A stretch of 8,854 bases of DNA from HK-STAS-PATE-36 sp964565615. GTDB taxonomy: Bacteria; Patescibacteriota; Saccharimonadia; Saccharimonadales; JAGQNJ01. The translations under genes were made by a program, and so were the position numbers. Below the pieces are notes generated by a model. It did not search any database. It worked only from the letters and a program-made list of their open reading frames with translations, and was not told the DNA's origin. Location: positions 1 to 8,854 of the forward strand of contig CAZMFO010000024.1 in the NCBI GenBank assembly GCA_964565615.1, written 5' to 3'. How positions within the stretch are numbered: the stretch's first letter is position 1; every line of letters begins with the position of its first letter. Of this stretch, positions 1 through 5,741 are shown piece by piece.

Positions 1-144
1 TCGAACCTCATATTAAAATCCAAAACGGCGCAGCCTACGGCTGCCCCAAATGCAGCTCACCCCCCTGAAAACATTTGGCTTTTGCTCCGCAAAACCAAAG
101 AAAAAAGGGCGCTTTCGCGCCCGATTTCCGAAAATTGTCCTAAA
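1..144. other. Hairpin-rich intergenic stretch
   Basis: No convincing coding region is visible. The stretch holds three perfect or near-perfect short hairpins: 30-44 (GCAGCC / GGCTGC, 3-nt loop), 74-99 (a long stem TTTGG-c-TTTTGC pairing with GCAAAACCAAA, 3-nt loop) and 107-122 (GGGCGC / GCGCCC, loop TTTC). These resemble in size and loop type the hairpins in and around the two inverted repeats, so it is probably an outward continuation of the same repetitive sequence. The right-hand repeat copy does not share this outer sequence. Confidence 0.6.
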
Positions 145-322
145 TTGGCTCGTTTTTACAACGAAGCTCGAACCTATTTCCAGCAAAATGCGTAAGCTCA
201 GCCCCGCCGCCTGTTCCAGCAAAGCTGGAACGCGCTCCGCCAGAAAAACCCTTTGCATATTTTTGAGATTTCCCCCGCCGAGATTTTTTTTGGATTTGGA
301 AAAGGGTTTTTCTGGTTCGGGT
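145..322 (+). repeat. Left copy of a 178-bp inverted repeat
   Basis: Read against the reverse complement of 2255-2432, this segment matches without gaps over 178 bases, with a single visible difference (C at 279 here, A in the other copy). It contains a perfect hairpin at 214-230 (TTCCAGC / GCTGGAA, loop AAA). It also contains a nested 15-bp inverted repeat, 240-254 with 301-315 (CCAGAAAAACCCTTT), separated by 46 nt. It lies just downstream of the leftward gene ending at 349. Open reading frames across it look like by-products of the repeat. It could be a mobile-element end, a dispersed repeat, or a structured transcript end. Confidence 0.93.
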
Positions 323-348
323 CGCCTGCTGCTTTGACCACTTTGCGA

Positions 349-759
349 CTACTTCAATACTCTAATTTTCTTGAAGTTCTTACCGTTAATGCCAAGCTCT
401 ACATCTTGGAAGTCAAAAGCCGTTGTATTAAGTTGATTTGGAGATAAAATAATTTGTCGAAAACTATTGTCTTTAGGTTTTAAGACGCCAACACCAATCC
501 AAAACTTCATAATACTATCTTTAGTTGTGCCGACAGACAACATACCATTAAAAGGTGTGGTCATTATGTTTAGTTTATCTGGCTGGCGGTAATAAGGTCG
601 TCTTCCAGTAACCTGTGCGTAACCATCGTGCATAAGTTGAACTTTCTCACGCCATTGTGGGTCTGCTTCTGGTTCGGGTCGCGTTTCGGCAAAAGCCGAA
701 ACAGTCGGCGTGGCTCGGAGCGGCAAAGCCGCTATGTGTCGTAAGCGACCATTAAACAT
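349..759 (-). CDS. Conserved-looking hypothetical protein with repeat-derived N-terminal tract
   Basis: I do not recognise a named family. From the ATG at 759 the product is 136 aa. The C-terminal 105 residues look like a genuine folded domain, with stretches such as RQPDKLNIMTTPF, GMLSVGTTKDSIM, FWIGVGVLKPK and QIILSPNQL, and a basic tail GKNFKKIRVLK. Residues about 5-35 (rich in A, R, P, T, ending TRPEPEAD) are encoded by hairpin repeats at 667-749, as though a repeat had inserted in frame. The start at 759 is preferred because a TATAAC box on this strand (770-775) lies 10 nt upstream, which fits leaderless translation. An ATG at 633 (94 aa) is the alternative. The gene is transcribed away from the DUF5680 operon and stops 26 bp before the left inverted repeat. 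Confidence 0.55.
   Translation of the reverse strand: MFNGRLRHIAALPLRATPTVSAFAETRPEPEADPQWREKVQLMHDGYAQVTGRRPYYRQPDKLNIMTTPFNGMLSVGTTKDSIMKFWIGVGVLKPKDNSFRQIILSPNQLNTTAFDFQDVELGINGKNFKKIRVLK
667..749. repeat. Cluster of three hairpins with fragment of the inverted-repeat sequence
   Basis: A 16-bp string (TTCTGGTTCGGGTCGC, 667-682) is identical to 310-325 at the inner edge of the left repeat. It is followed by three hairpins in a row: 684-701 (TTTCGGC / GCCGAAA, loop AAAA), 720-732 (GCGGC / GCCGC, loop AAA) and 738-749 (GTCG / CGAC, loop TAAG). The block lies in the coding strand of the leftward gene near its 5' end. It is much richer in GC than the promoter beside it. Confidence 0.8.
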
Positions 760-768
760 ATGAAAATC

Positions 769-784
769 TGTTATAATTTCAAAT
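769..784. promoter_or_regulatory. Shared divergent promoter, extended -10 box
   Basis: On the plus strand TGTTATAAT (769-777) is a perfect extended -10 (TGn plus TATAAT), followed by 7 nt and the ATG at 785. On the minus strand the same bases read TATAAC (775 to 770), 10 nt before the ATG at 759. No good -35 is visible on the plus strand, consistent with an extended -10 promoter. Both transcripts would start at or within a few nt of their start codons, leaving no ribosome binding site. Confidence 0.65.
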
Positions 785-1258
785 ATGAAAAGTGTAAATC
801 TTGATGCACTCAAACAGTTTTTAATGCGAGCAAATATGCCCCATGCCACAGGAACAGCAAAGACTATTAAGGAGGCGGACGGCTCGCGGACTATTGAGTA
901 TAGTGAGGGTGATTATCGTATGCACGATAACTTCTTTGGCGGCGAGCCATACGGTGGGCGTTTGGTGGTTTTTTACAAAGACCAACCTTTATTCCTTGAG
1001 GTTTACTACGGGCGGACAAGCCGTCCGGCAGACCCAGTTTATAACTTTCTTCGTGAGGCACTACAACACCCAGGCGAGGACAACCCTTTTCGTGGCCCTG
1101 CAGAGTATAAAAAAGACAATCTGATTTACAAAAGCACCACCGAGGGCGATGTTGCTAATCACACCGTCAAGGAATACATCTATGACGGCGATGAGGAGAT
1201 TTATTGGGCGGTCGTTATCGGTGGTTTAGTAGACCAAAACGCACGAGGGGCGATGTAG
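785..1258 (+). CDS. DUF5680-like domain protein
   Basis: This is a 157-aa protein resembling the DUF5680 family, recognised from memory of its layout and not by a search. The family motifs are EYSEGDYRMHDNFFGG (38-53), VVFYKDQPLFLEVYYG (61-76), FLREAL (88-93), FRGPAEY (102-108) and a C-terminal aromatic strand, IYWAVVIGGLV (139-149). The family usually has a short N-terminal helix (here LDALKQFLMRA) and the EGD..Y.D.YFGG..F.G signature. Its biochemical function is unknown; elsewhere it occurs alone or attached to a helix-turn-helix. The protein has no signal peptide or membrane segment and is probably cytoplasmic. The ATG at 785 lies 7 nt after the extended -10, so translation is probably leaderless. 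It is first in an operon, with 2 nt to the next gene. Confidence 0.8.
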   Translation: MKSVNLDALKQFLMRANMPHATGTAKTIKEADGSRTIEYSEGDYRMHDNFFGGEPYGGRLVVFYKDQPLFLEVYYGRTSRPADPVYNFLREALQHPGEDNPFRGPAEYKKDNLIYKSTTEGDVANHTVKEYIYDGDEEIYWAVVIGGLVDQNARGAM

Positions 1259-1260
1259 TT

Positions 1261-1614
1261 ATGACCTACAAAGGTACGATAGTTGAAGAAAGTCTGATAG
1301 ACAACCGTTTGCTAAACGGTTTCAAGATAACTAACTTTCGTATTTCTAGTGCCGAAAAACCAGAAGATCGCTGGCACTTGTACCAAGTTGAGACAACGCC
1401 AGAGCAAACAAACGAACTCGCCAGTCAGTTGAAGTCGACTGGCTGGTATGCGCATTTCTGGCAAGGCGATAATGTGATAGTTGTTTACCCTAACAAGATG
1501 TTTGATATTATCTACTCTGATAAAAGCACCTGGAAAGACGCAATCGCATACGGTCAAAGCATTGGTATACCGCTTGAACAGTTAGATTTTAAGATTGACG
1601 AATATGAGGAATAA
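1261..1614 (+). CDS. Small conserved hypothetical protein
   Basis: This 117-aa cytoplasmic protein has no assigned function. It begins MTYKGTIVEESL and has a middle section in which the tryptophan-rich DRWHLYQVETTPEQ (36-49) precedes an amphipathic helix. A GWYAHFWQGDNVIVVYPNKMF strand block (61-81) and W..A..YGQSIGIPLEQLDF (91-110) follow. I recall similar stand-alone proteins, with the start MxYKGxIxEESL and ending GIPxxQxDF, from Patescibacteria and other bacteria, but I cannot name a domain. The ATG at 1261 is chosen over an in-frame upstream start at 1204. It follows the previous stop by 2 nt, has AGGGG at 1246-1250 (10-nt spacing), and the residues encoded before it do not look conserved. 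The 3-nt gap to the methyltransferase shows operon organisation. Confidence 0.78.
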   Translation: MTYKGTIVEESLIDNRLLNGFKITNFRISSAEKPEDRWHLYQVETTPEQTNELASQLKSTGWYAHFWQGDNVIVVYPNKMFDIIYSDKSTWKDAIAYGQSIGIPLEQLDFKIDEYEE

Positions 1615-1617
1615 TTT

Positions 1618-2235
1618 ATGACCTTACGACCCAAAGAACTAACCACAGCACAAACATACGACCAATCTGCGCAGACATGGTCAGGTGTCCATAACTCAAA
1701 AGGTTTCTGGGCAACGGAAATGGAAAACTTTCACCGTCTTTTGCCAAGCGGCAAGATTTTAGAAATCGGTTCTGGTGGCGGTAGAGATGCAAAAGAACTT
1801 GTTGAACTCGGCTATGAATACGTTGGCACAGATATTTCAACAGGTTTACTTGAAGTGGCTCGCCAAAACCTGCCAAATGAGACCTTTTTGAACCAGAGTG
1901 TCTACGACTTGGACTTTCAGGGAGAAAAATTTGATGGTTTTTGGGCTTCGGCGGTTCTGTTGCATATACCAAAAGACCGTATGAACGAAGCACTAGCAAG
2001 AATAAAAAGTGTACTTGTAACTAGGGCTATTGGTTTCATCTCGCTCAAAGACGGTATCGGTGAAAAGGTAGAGCATGATGAGATTAACGGCAAACAGCTT
2101 GAAAGGTTCTTTTCATATTGGCAAAAAGACGAGTTTGCCAAAATGCTTCAAGAAAACGGATACACAGTTATCGATTATTCATATCACCCCATGAGCGAAA
2201 AGACGCGCTGGCATTGCTTTTTCGTCCAAACATAA
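1618..2235 (+). CDS. Class I SAM-dependent methyltransferase
   Basis: This 205-aa protein has the Rossmann-type methyltransferase fold. Motif I is ILEIGSGGGRDA (47-58), the glycine-rich SAM loop. YVGTDIS (68-74) ends strand 2, with the acidic residue D72 that normally holds the ribose hydroxyls. FDGFWASAVLLHIPKD (105-120) matches the motif IV/post-II region. The C-terminal part (FSYWQKDEFAKMLQENGYTV, 165-184) is typical of the small-molecule methyltransferase group of the Methyltransf_11/25 type. The substrate cannot be told from the sequence. The ATG at 1618 has GAGGAA at 1606-1611, 6 nt upstream, within the end of the preceding gene, so translation is probably coupled. It is last in the three-gene operon; a hairpin, the right inverted repeat and a terminator follow. 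Confidence 0.88.
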   Translation: MTLRPKELTTAQTYDQSAQTWSGVHNSKGFWATEMENFHRLLPSGKILEIGSGGGRDAKELVELGYEYVGTDISTGLLEVARQNLPNETFLNQSVYDLDFQGEKFDGFWASAVLLHIPKDRMNEALARIKSVLVTRAIGFISLKDGIGEKVEHDEINGKQLERFFSYWQKDEFAKMLQENGYTVIDYSYHPMSEKTRWHCFFVQT

Positions 2236-2249
2236 GTCGCTAAAGCGAC
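2236..2249. repeat. Short hairpin directly after the methyltransferase stop
   Basis: GTCGC (2236-2240) pairs with GCGAC (2245-2249) across loop TAAA, beginning at the base after the TAA stop. There is no T-run, so it is not an intrinsic terminator by itself. It sits next to the ACCCGAACCAGAAA end of the right repeat, where the 684-701 hairpin sits next to the matching string at 667-682, but its stem sequence is different. Confidence 0.65.
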
Positions 2250-2254
2250 AGCGC

Positions 2255-2432
2255 ACCCGAACCAGAAAAACCCTTTTCCAAATCCAAAAAAAATCTCTGC
2301 GGGGGAAATCTCAAAAATATGCAAAGGGTTTTTCTGGCGGAGCGCGTTCCAGCTTTGCTGGAACAGGCGGCGGGGCTGAGCTTACGCATTTTGCTGGAAA
2401 TAGGTTCGAGCTTCGTTGTAAAAACGAGCCAA
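2255..2432 (-). repeat. Right copy of the 178-bp inverted repeat
   Basis: This is the reverse complement of 145-322, with one difference and no gaps. It contains the same internal hairpin (2347-2363) and the same nested 15-bp inverted repeat (2262-2276 with 2323-2337). It follows the end of the methyltransferase gene, just as the left copy follows the end of the leftward gene, so each outward transcript runs into the same sequence in the same orientation. Beyond the inner edges the two copies remain loosely similar for about 20 bp (left CGCCTGCTGCTTT against GCGCTGTCGCTTT). Confidence 0.93.
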
Positions 2433-2440
2433 ACAAAATG

Positions 2441-2463
2441 ACTCGCATTAGGCGGGTTTTTTT
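2441..2463 (+). terminator. Rho-independent terminator
   Basis: ACTCGC (2441-2446) pairs with GCGGGT (2452-2457) as a 6-bp stem with one G-T pair and a 5-nt loop (ATTAG), followed by an unbroken T-run to 2463. An A-rich stretch lies before the stem. It would end transcripts of the rightward operon after they pass through the right inverted repeat. Confidence 0.8.
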
Positions 2464-2534
2464 AGTCGGCTCTTTTTTAGATTTTGCTCAAACCTATTTA
2501 AGTACAAAAAATGATGAACTCTCCGGCGAGCCAC

Positions 2535-2679
2535 GCCGTGCAAGCACGGCACAAACTATAAAAACAGGTTTTTGATTTTCCTTTTTTACCCCCGCCGAGA
2601 GGAATTTTTTGATTCTTCAGACAGAATGCACCAGCGTGGGGCGAGCCTACGCTCGCCCCGCCAGAAAACCGCCTTTGAA
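2535..2679. repeat. Second hairpin cluster, diverged relative of the inverted repeat
   Basis: There are two strong hairpins: 2535-2550 (GCCGTG / CACGGC, loop CAAG) and 2638-2659 (9-bp stem GGGGCGAGC / GCTCGCCCC, loop CTAC). Between them CCCCCGCCGAGA is identical to the core of the left repeat at 272-283. CGCCAGAAAACCGCCTTTG (from about 2658) resembles CGCCAGAAAAACCCTTTG of the repeat. The order of the two blocks is swapped relative to the 178-bp copies, so this looks like a rearranged, older relative. Confidence 0.6.
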
Positions 2680-2842
2680 TTATTTAACTATCTCCGCCAT
2701 TAGTTATTTGTTTGAACTAAAAGCCAGTTCTTCTGGCAGTTCGCCAGTTTAAATACTATGACAATCAAAAAATAGAAACTGCAACATAAGAACTAGCGAA
2801 AGCATTGGAAAAGTCGCATTTGGAGTGAGCCTTTACGAACAA
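2680..2842. other. Intergenic stretch, no gene seen
   Basis: This is part of the 669-bp gap between the methyltransferase and the zinc-ribbon gene. The only structure I see is a set of two overlapping, mutually exclusive 5-bp hairpins at 2723-2737 and 2733-2747, in which CTGGC can pair with a GCCAG on either side. No coding region is supported. Confidence 0.5.
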
Positions 2843-2870
2843 TTGATATTTGCCTAAAATTAGTTATAAT
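2843..2870 (+). promoter_or_regulatory. Sigma-70-type promoter
   Basis: TTGATA (2843-2848) and TATAAT (2865-2870) are separated by 16 nt, close to consensus. The expected transcript start is about 2876-2877, giving a leader of roughly 28 nt before the zinc-ribbon gene, with a Shine-Dalgarno site in it. Confidence 0.75.
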
Positions 2871-2891
2871 TAGGTATGAATTCGCAGAGAT

Positions 2892-2897
2892 AGGAGG
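2892..2897 (+). promoter_or_regulatory. Strong Shine-Dalgarno site
   Basis: AGGAGG lies 7 nt before the ATG at 2905. It is the best ribosome binding site in the window, and it fixes the start of the zinc-ribbon gene. Confidence 0.85.
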
Positions 2898-2904
2898 AAA
2901 TGAT

Positions 2905-3129
2905 ATGTCTTATGTAATTTGTCCTAAATGTAAATCCACCAACACATGCTACATAGTTTACGGCTTAATGGATTTTACCCCTGATCTAAACCAGAAACTT
3001 GAAGCAGGCAAAATACATTTAGGTGGATGTGTAGTAACTGATGAAGACCCGAATCGCCATTGCAACGACTGTGGACTAGATTTTAATACCAAAAACCTAA
3101 AACAATATCAAGATAACGATGGTACCTAA
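2905..3129 (+). CDS. Small zinc-ribbon-like protein
   Basis: This is a 74-aa protein with two CxxC-type knuckles, CPKC (C6, C9) and CNDC (C53, C56), which together could bind one zinc ion. Between them lies the conserved-looking block KLEAGKIHLGGCVVTDEDPN, with another cysteine at 42. I recall a family of short proteins in Firmicutes and other bacteria with the same plan (CPKCGS...YG.......L..G.I.LGGC......P..HCNDCG). Its function is unknown, and the fold suggests a small nucleic-acid or protein-binding module. There is no membrane segment. It is a monocistronic unit with its own promoter and an excellent ribosome binding site. The hydrophilic tail after residue 62 is probably disordered. Confidence 0.85.
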   Translation: MSYVICPKCKSTNTCYIVYGLMDFTPDLNQKLEAGKIHLGGCVVTDEDPNRHCNDCGLDFNTKNLKQYQDNDGT

Positions 3130-3372
3130 CTTGCCGATGATTTGGCACTTGCAAATTAGACCGAGCACCTCTTAGTAGTCGTATTTGACCGCTATCTACA
3201 GACAACTTGCTGGTTTACAGTACATCGTAAAGAGATGAGAGCGTACCCATAAAAGCATATTGATTGTTCTGCCGTAGTTTAATGAACCAAAACTAGATGG
3301 GGGTTGTGAAGAACGGAGAATAAGTCCCTCATTCTAACAATCGCTTACTTACTGTGCTCTTGGGTTTTTTAT
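3130..3372. other. Intergenic stretch without recognised gene
   Basis: About 240 bp between the zinc-ribbon gene and the xfp promoter. Only very short reading frames occur on either strand. I see no convincing intrinsic terminator, tRNA or riboswitch. A weak imperfect hairpin (AGAAT...CATTCT, around 3318-3337) and a T-run at 3365-3370 without a good stem are the only structures. A small RNA cannot be excluded. Confidence 0.4.
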
Positions 3373-3400
3373 TTGAGTCTAGAGCAAATTACTGTAAGAT
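3373..3400 (+). promoter_or_regulatory. Promoter of the xfp-ackA operon
   Basis: TTGAGT (3373-3378) and TAAGAT (3395-3400) are spaced by 16 nt. The start codon at 3411 begins 10 nt after the -10 box, so the predicted leader is only a few nt and has no Shine-Dalgarno site. This placement argues against an earlier GTG start at 3354, which would lie upstream of the promoter. Confidence 0.5.
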
Positions 3401-3410
3401 AAGCATAAGT

Positions 3411-5741
3411 ATGAACACAGACAAACTCGCTTTTGACAATTACTTGCGTGTAGCAAACTACCTTACTGCTGCGCAAATCTTTTTGAGAGATAACTTTTTG
3501 TTGGAGCGTCGATTGACTTCTGAAGATATCAAACCTCGTTTGCTTGGGCATTGGGGATCTGGCCCGGGTGTTAATTTCGCCTATAGCCATTTAAGTAAAC
3601 TAGCTAGAGATAATCAGCAGGATATTTTATTTGTCCTTGGACCCGGCCATGCCTTTCCAGCTTTGCAAGCTAACCTATTTTTAGAGGGTACTTTAGAGCA
3701 GTACTACCCTAGAGCTACTCAAAGTTACGATGGTATAGCCTATTTATGCAAGAACTTTAGTTGGCCTTATGGGTTTCCTAGCCATAGTAATCCCGGCACT
3801 CCGGGAGTTATTTTGGAGGGTGGCGAACTAGGCTACGCATTGTCAACCTCTTATGGTGCTTCTCTTGATAATAAAGATCTAATCGTGGCTTGTTTAATTG
3901 GCGACGGAGAGGCAGAAACTGGCCCAACAGCTGGGGCGTGGCACTTGAATAAGTTAGTACACCCAAATCTTAATGGGGTAGTATTGCCGATATTGCATCT
4001 AAATGGTTATAAGATATCAGCGCCAACAATCTATGGTCGAATGAGCGATGAGGAGTTGGCTCATCTTTTTAGGGGTTATGGTTACGAGCCTTACCTTGTT
4101 CAGCAGAGCTCAAATATACACAGCGATATGCAAAAGATATTGTCAACTGTTTATAAAAAGATAAAGTCCGCTAAGCAATTATCGGTTAACGAACGACCAA
4201 TTATGCCAATGATTATTTTAAGAACCGAAAAGGGTTGGACAGGGGTAAAAGAGCTAAATGGCCAAAAAGTCGAGGGTAACTATCTTGCACATCAAGTAGT
4301 CCTTACTGAAGCAAAGTCAAGTGCCGAGCAACTTAGTTTGTTGCAGAGTTGGCTGGATTCGTACAAAATAAATGAACTTTTTGACACAAATCGTGGTTTT
4401 AGCCATATTGCCGATCAGATTTTACCAGAACCACAACAGCGTATTGGGAGGAGCAAATATGCCTTTGGTGGTGCGGAGGTCTATAAACAGCTTGATTTGC
4501 CGACGGCTGAACAATTTAGTGAAGACGCACAGGTACCCGGAACTATTGGGTCTAGTAGTATGCGACGGGCTGGTTTGTACCTTGAGGAAGTCTTGCGTCG
4601 TAATCCAAAAAACTTTCGTTTTTTGTCTCCTGATGAAACATATTCAAATAAGCTAGATTCGGTATTCAATGCTAGTAAACGAGCGTGGACCCTGCCTATT
4701 CAACCATGGGATAAAGATCTGTCGCCAGATGGTCGGGTGCTAGAAATGCTTAGCGAGCATAATCTTCAGGGTCTCTTGCAGGGTTATGCTATTACTGGAA
4801 GACACGCTGTTTTCGCTAGTTACGAGGCCTTCGTGCAGGTTATCGCCAGTATGGTTGATCAATATGCTAAGTTTCTTCATCAAGCTCGCAACATTGACTG
4901 GCATGGCGATGTACCATCTCTAAATTACATTTTGACCTCTTCTGGATGGCGACAAGAGCACAATGGTTTTTCTCATCAGAACCCCGGTTTTATAGACGAT
5001 GTTTTACAACGACAGGGTAGCTTGGCAACCGTTTATTTCCCGCCAGACGGCAATTCTACATTAGCTGTCCTAGAAAAGTGTTTAAGCTCAGTTAATAGTA
5101 TTAATGTGATCGTTGCCGGGAAGACTCAAGAGCCTCGCTGGCTGACGCCAGAGTTAGCCAAAAAGAACATCCAGTCTGGTCTGATGCAGTGGGACTTTGC
5201 AAGCGACGACAACCCGCATGTTGTATTGGCGGCGGCAGGTGATTATCTGACAATAGAATCGTTGGCTTGTATAGATATTATCAAACAAGATTTTCCTGAT
5301 GCTCGTTTGCGTTTTGTAAATATTATGTCTTTGGCAAGCTGTGGATTGGGTGCTACTGATGCTTGTTTAACTGTAGAAGGCTTTAATTTACTGTTTACCC
5401 CCGATAAACCAGTTGTTTGTAATTTTCATGGTTATCCACAAACTCTTAAGAGTATTTTATTTGACTATATTCATTCGTCGCCTCAACGCTTTAGTGTGCA
5501 CGGCTATATTGAAAGTGGCTCTACGACTACGCCATTTGATATGCATGTCCGTAACAAGACAGATCGATATAATTTAGCTATTGATACGGTCAACAAGATG
5601 GCCATAACTGGTAGTATGCCACAAGATAAAGCTGTGATGCTAATTCAAAAGTACGAGCAAAAACTAGCCATAAATACCGAATACATAAAAACCCATGGCG
5701 TTGATATGGAGGAAATATCCTCATGGCGTTGGACAAGATAA
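3411..5741 (+). CDS. xfp: Phosphoketolase (xylulose-5-P / fructose-6-P)
   Basis: This is a thiamine-diphosphate enzyme that splits xylulose-5-P (and often fructose-6-P) with phosphate to acetyl phosphate plus glyceraldehyde-3-P (or erythrose-4-P). It has 776 aa, slightly shorter than usual (about 790-825). Visible signatures in order are GHWGSGPG (H47), LGPGH (H80), PSHSNPGTPG (H125), the TPP motif GDGEAETGPTAGAW (164-177), LHLNGYK (H196), SPDET with the expected TPP-activating glutamate E409, TGRHAVFASYEAF (H465, Y471), RQEHNGFSHQ (H517, H522) and VHGYIESGSTTTPFDM near the C-terminus. The 339-380 region is compressed relative to bifidobacterial enzymes. The ATG at 3411 is chosen because it lies 10 nt from the -10 box and MNTDKLAFDNYLRVANYL fits the family start. 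The two-substrate range is not decidable here. It overlaps ackA by 19 bp. Confidence 0.95.
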   Translation: MNTDKLAFDNYLRVANYLTAAQIFLRDNFLLERRLTSEDIKPRLLGHWGSGPGVNFAYSHLSKLARDNQQDILFVLGPGHAFPALQANLFLEGTLEQYYPRATQSYDGIAYLCKNFSWPYGFPSHSNPGTPGVILEGGELGYALSTSYGASLDNKDLIVACLIGDGEAETGPTAGAWHLNKLVHPNLNGVVLPILHLNGYKISAPTIYGRMSDEELAHLFRGYGYEPYLVQQSSNIHSDMQKILSTVYKKIKSAKQLSVNERPIMPMIILRTEKGWTGVKELNGQKVEGNYLAHQVVLTEAKSSAEQLSLLQSWLDSYKINELFDTNRGFSHIADQILPEPQQRIGRSKYAFGGAEVYKQLDLPTAEQFSEDAQVPGTIGSSSMRRAGLYLEEVLRRNPKNFRFLSPDETYSNKLDSVFNASKRAWTLPIQPWDKDLSPDGRVLEMLSEHNLQGLLQGYAITGRHAVFASYEAFVQVIASMVDQYAKFLHQARNIDWHGDVPSLNYILTSSGWRQEHNGFSHQNPGFIDDVLQRQGSLATVYFPPDGNSTLAVLEKCLSSVNSINVIVAGKTQEPRWLTPELAKKNIQSGLMQWDFASDDNPHVVLAAAGDYLTIESLACIDIIKQDFPDARLRFVNIMSLASCGLGATDACLTVEGFNLLFTPDKPVVCNFHGYPQTLKSILFDYIHSSPQRFSVHGYIESGSTTTPFDMHVRNKTDRYNLAIDTVNKMAITGSMPQDKAVMLIQKYEQKLAINTEYIKTHGVDMEEISSWRWTR
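5708..5712 (+). promoter_or_regulatory. Internal Shine-Dalgarno site for ackA
   Basis: GGAGG lies inside the last codons of xfp, 10 nt before the ackA ATG at 5723. With the 19-bp overlap, it supports coupled translation of the two enzymes. Confidence 0.7.

Larger units (their letters stand above)
145..2432. mobile_element. Putative cassette bounded by 178-bp inverted repeats
   Basis: The two near-identical opposite copies enclose 1,932 bp carrying four small accessory genes: one leftward and three rightward from a shared divergent promoter. This layout is like a composite or non-autonomous mobile unit, or a segment that could invert by recombination between the copies. Against a simple transposon, no transposase or recombinase gene is visible inside. 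The flanking bases (ending CCTAAA on the left, beginning ACAAAA on the right) show no clear target-site duplication. The mobile interpretation is inference; the repeat geometry is seen directly. Confidence 0.3.

Noticed and set aside
1..20. GGTTCGA on the minus strand at the window edge, like a tRNA T-loop
   Set aside because: The sequence 5' to it on that strand has no D-arm or anticodon arm pattern and cannot be folded as a tRNA by eye.
13..337. Reading frames of 81 and 95 codons on opposite strands over the left repeat
   Set aside because: They lie in hairpin-rich repeat sequence on both strands at once, recur only because the repeat recurs, and have no protein-like conservation or convincing start signal.
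1204..1260. Upstream in-frame start for the small hypothetical gene
   Set aside because: It would overlap the DUF5680-like gene by 55 bp, lacks a ribosome site, and the added residues do not fit the conserved start at 1261.
145..2432. Target-site duplication flanking the inverted repeats
   Set aside because: The bases just outside the copies (CCTAAA and ACAAAA) share only A-rich character and no convincing direct repeat.
3365..3370. T-run after CTCTTGGG as a terminator of the zinc-ribbon gene
   Set aside because: No complementary stem precedes the T-run.
3354..3410. N-terminal extension of phosphoketolase from a GTG
   Set aside because: The likely promoter lies inside it and family members begin near MNTDKL; the extra residues look non-coding.
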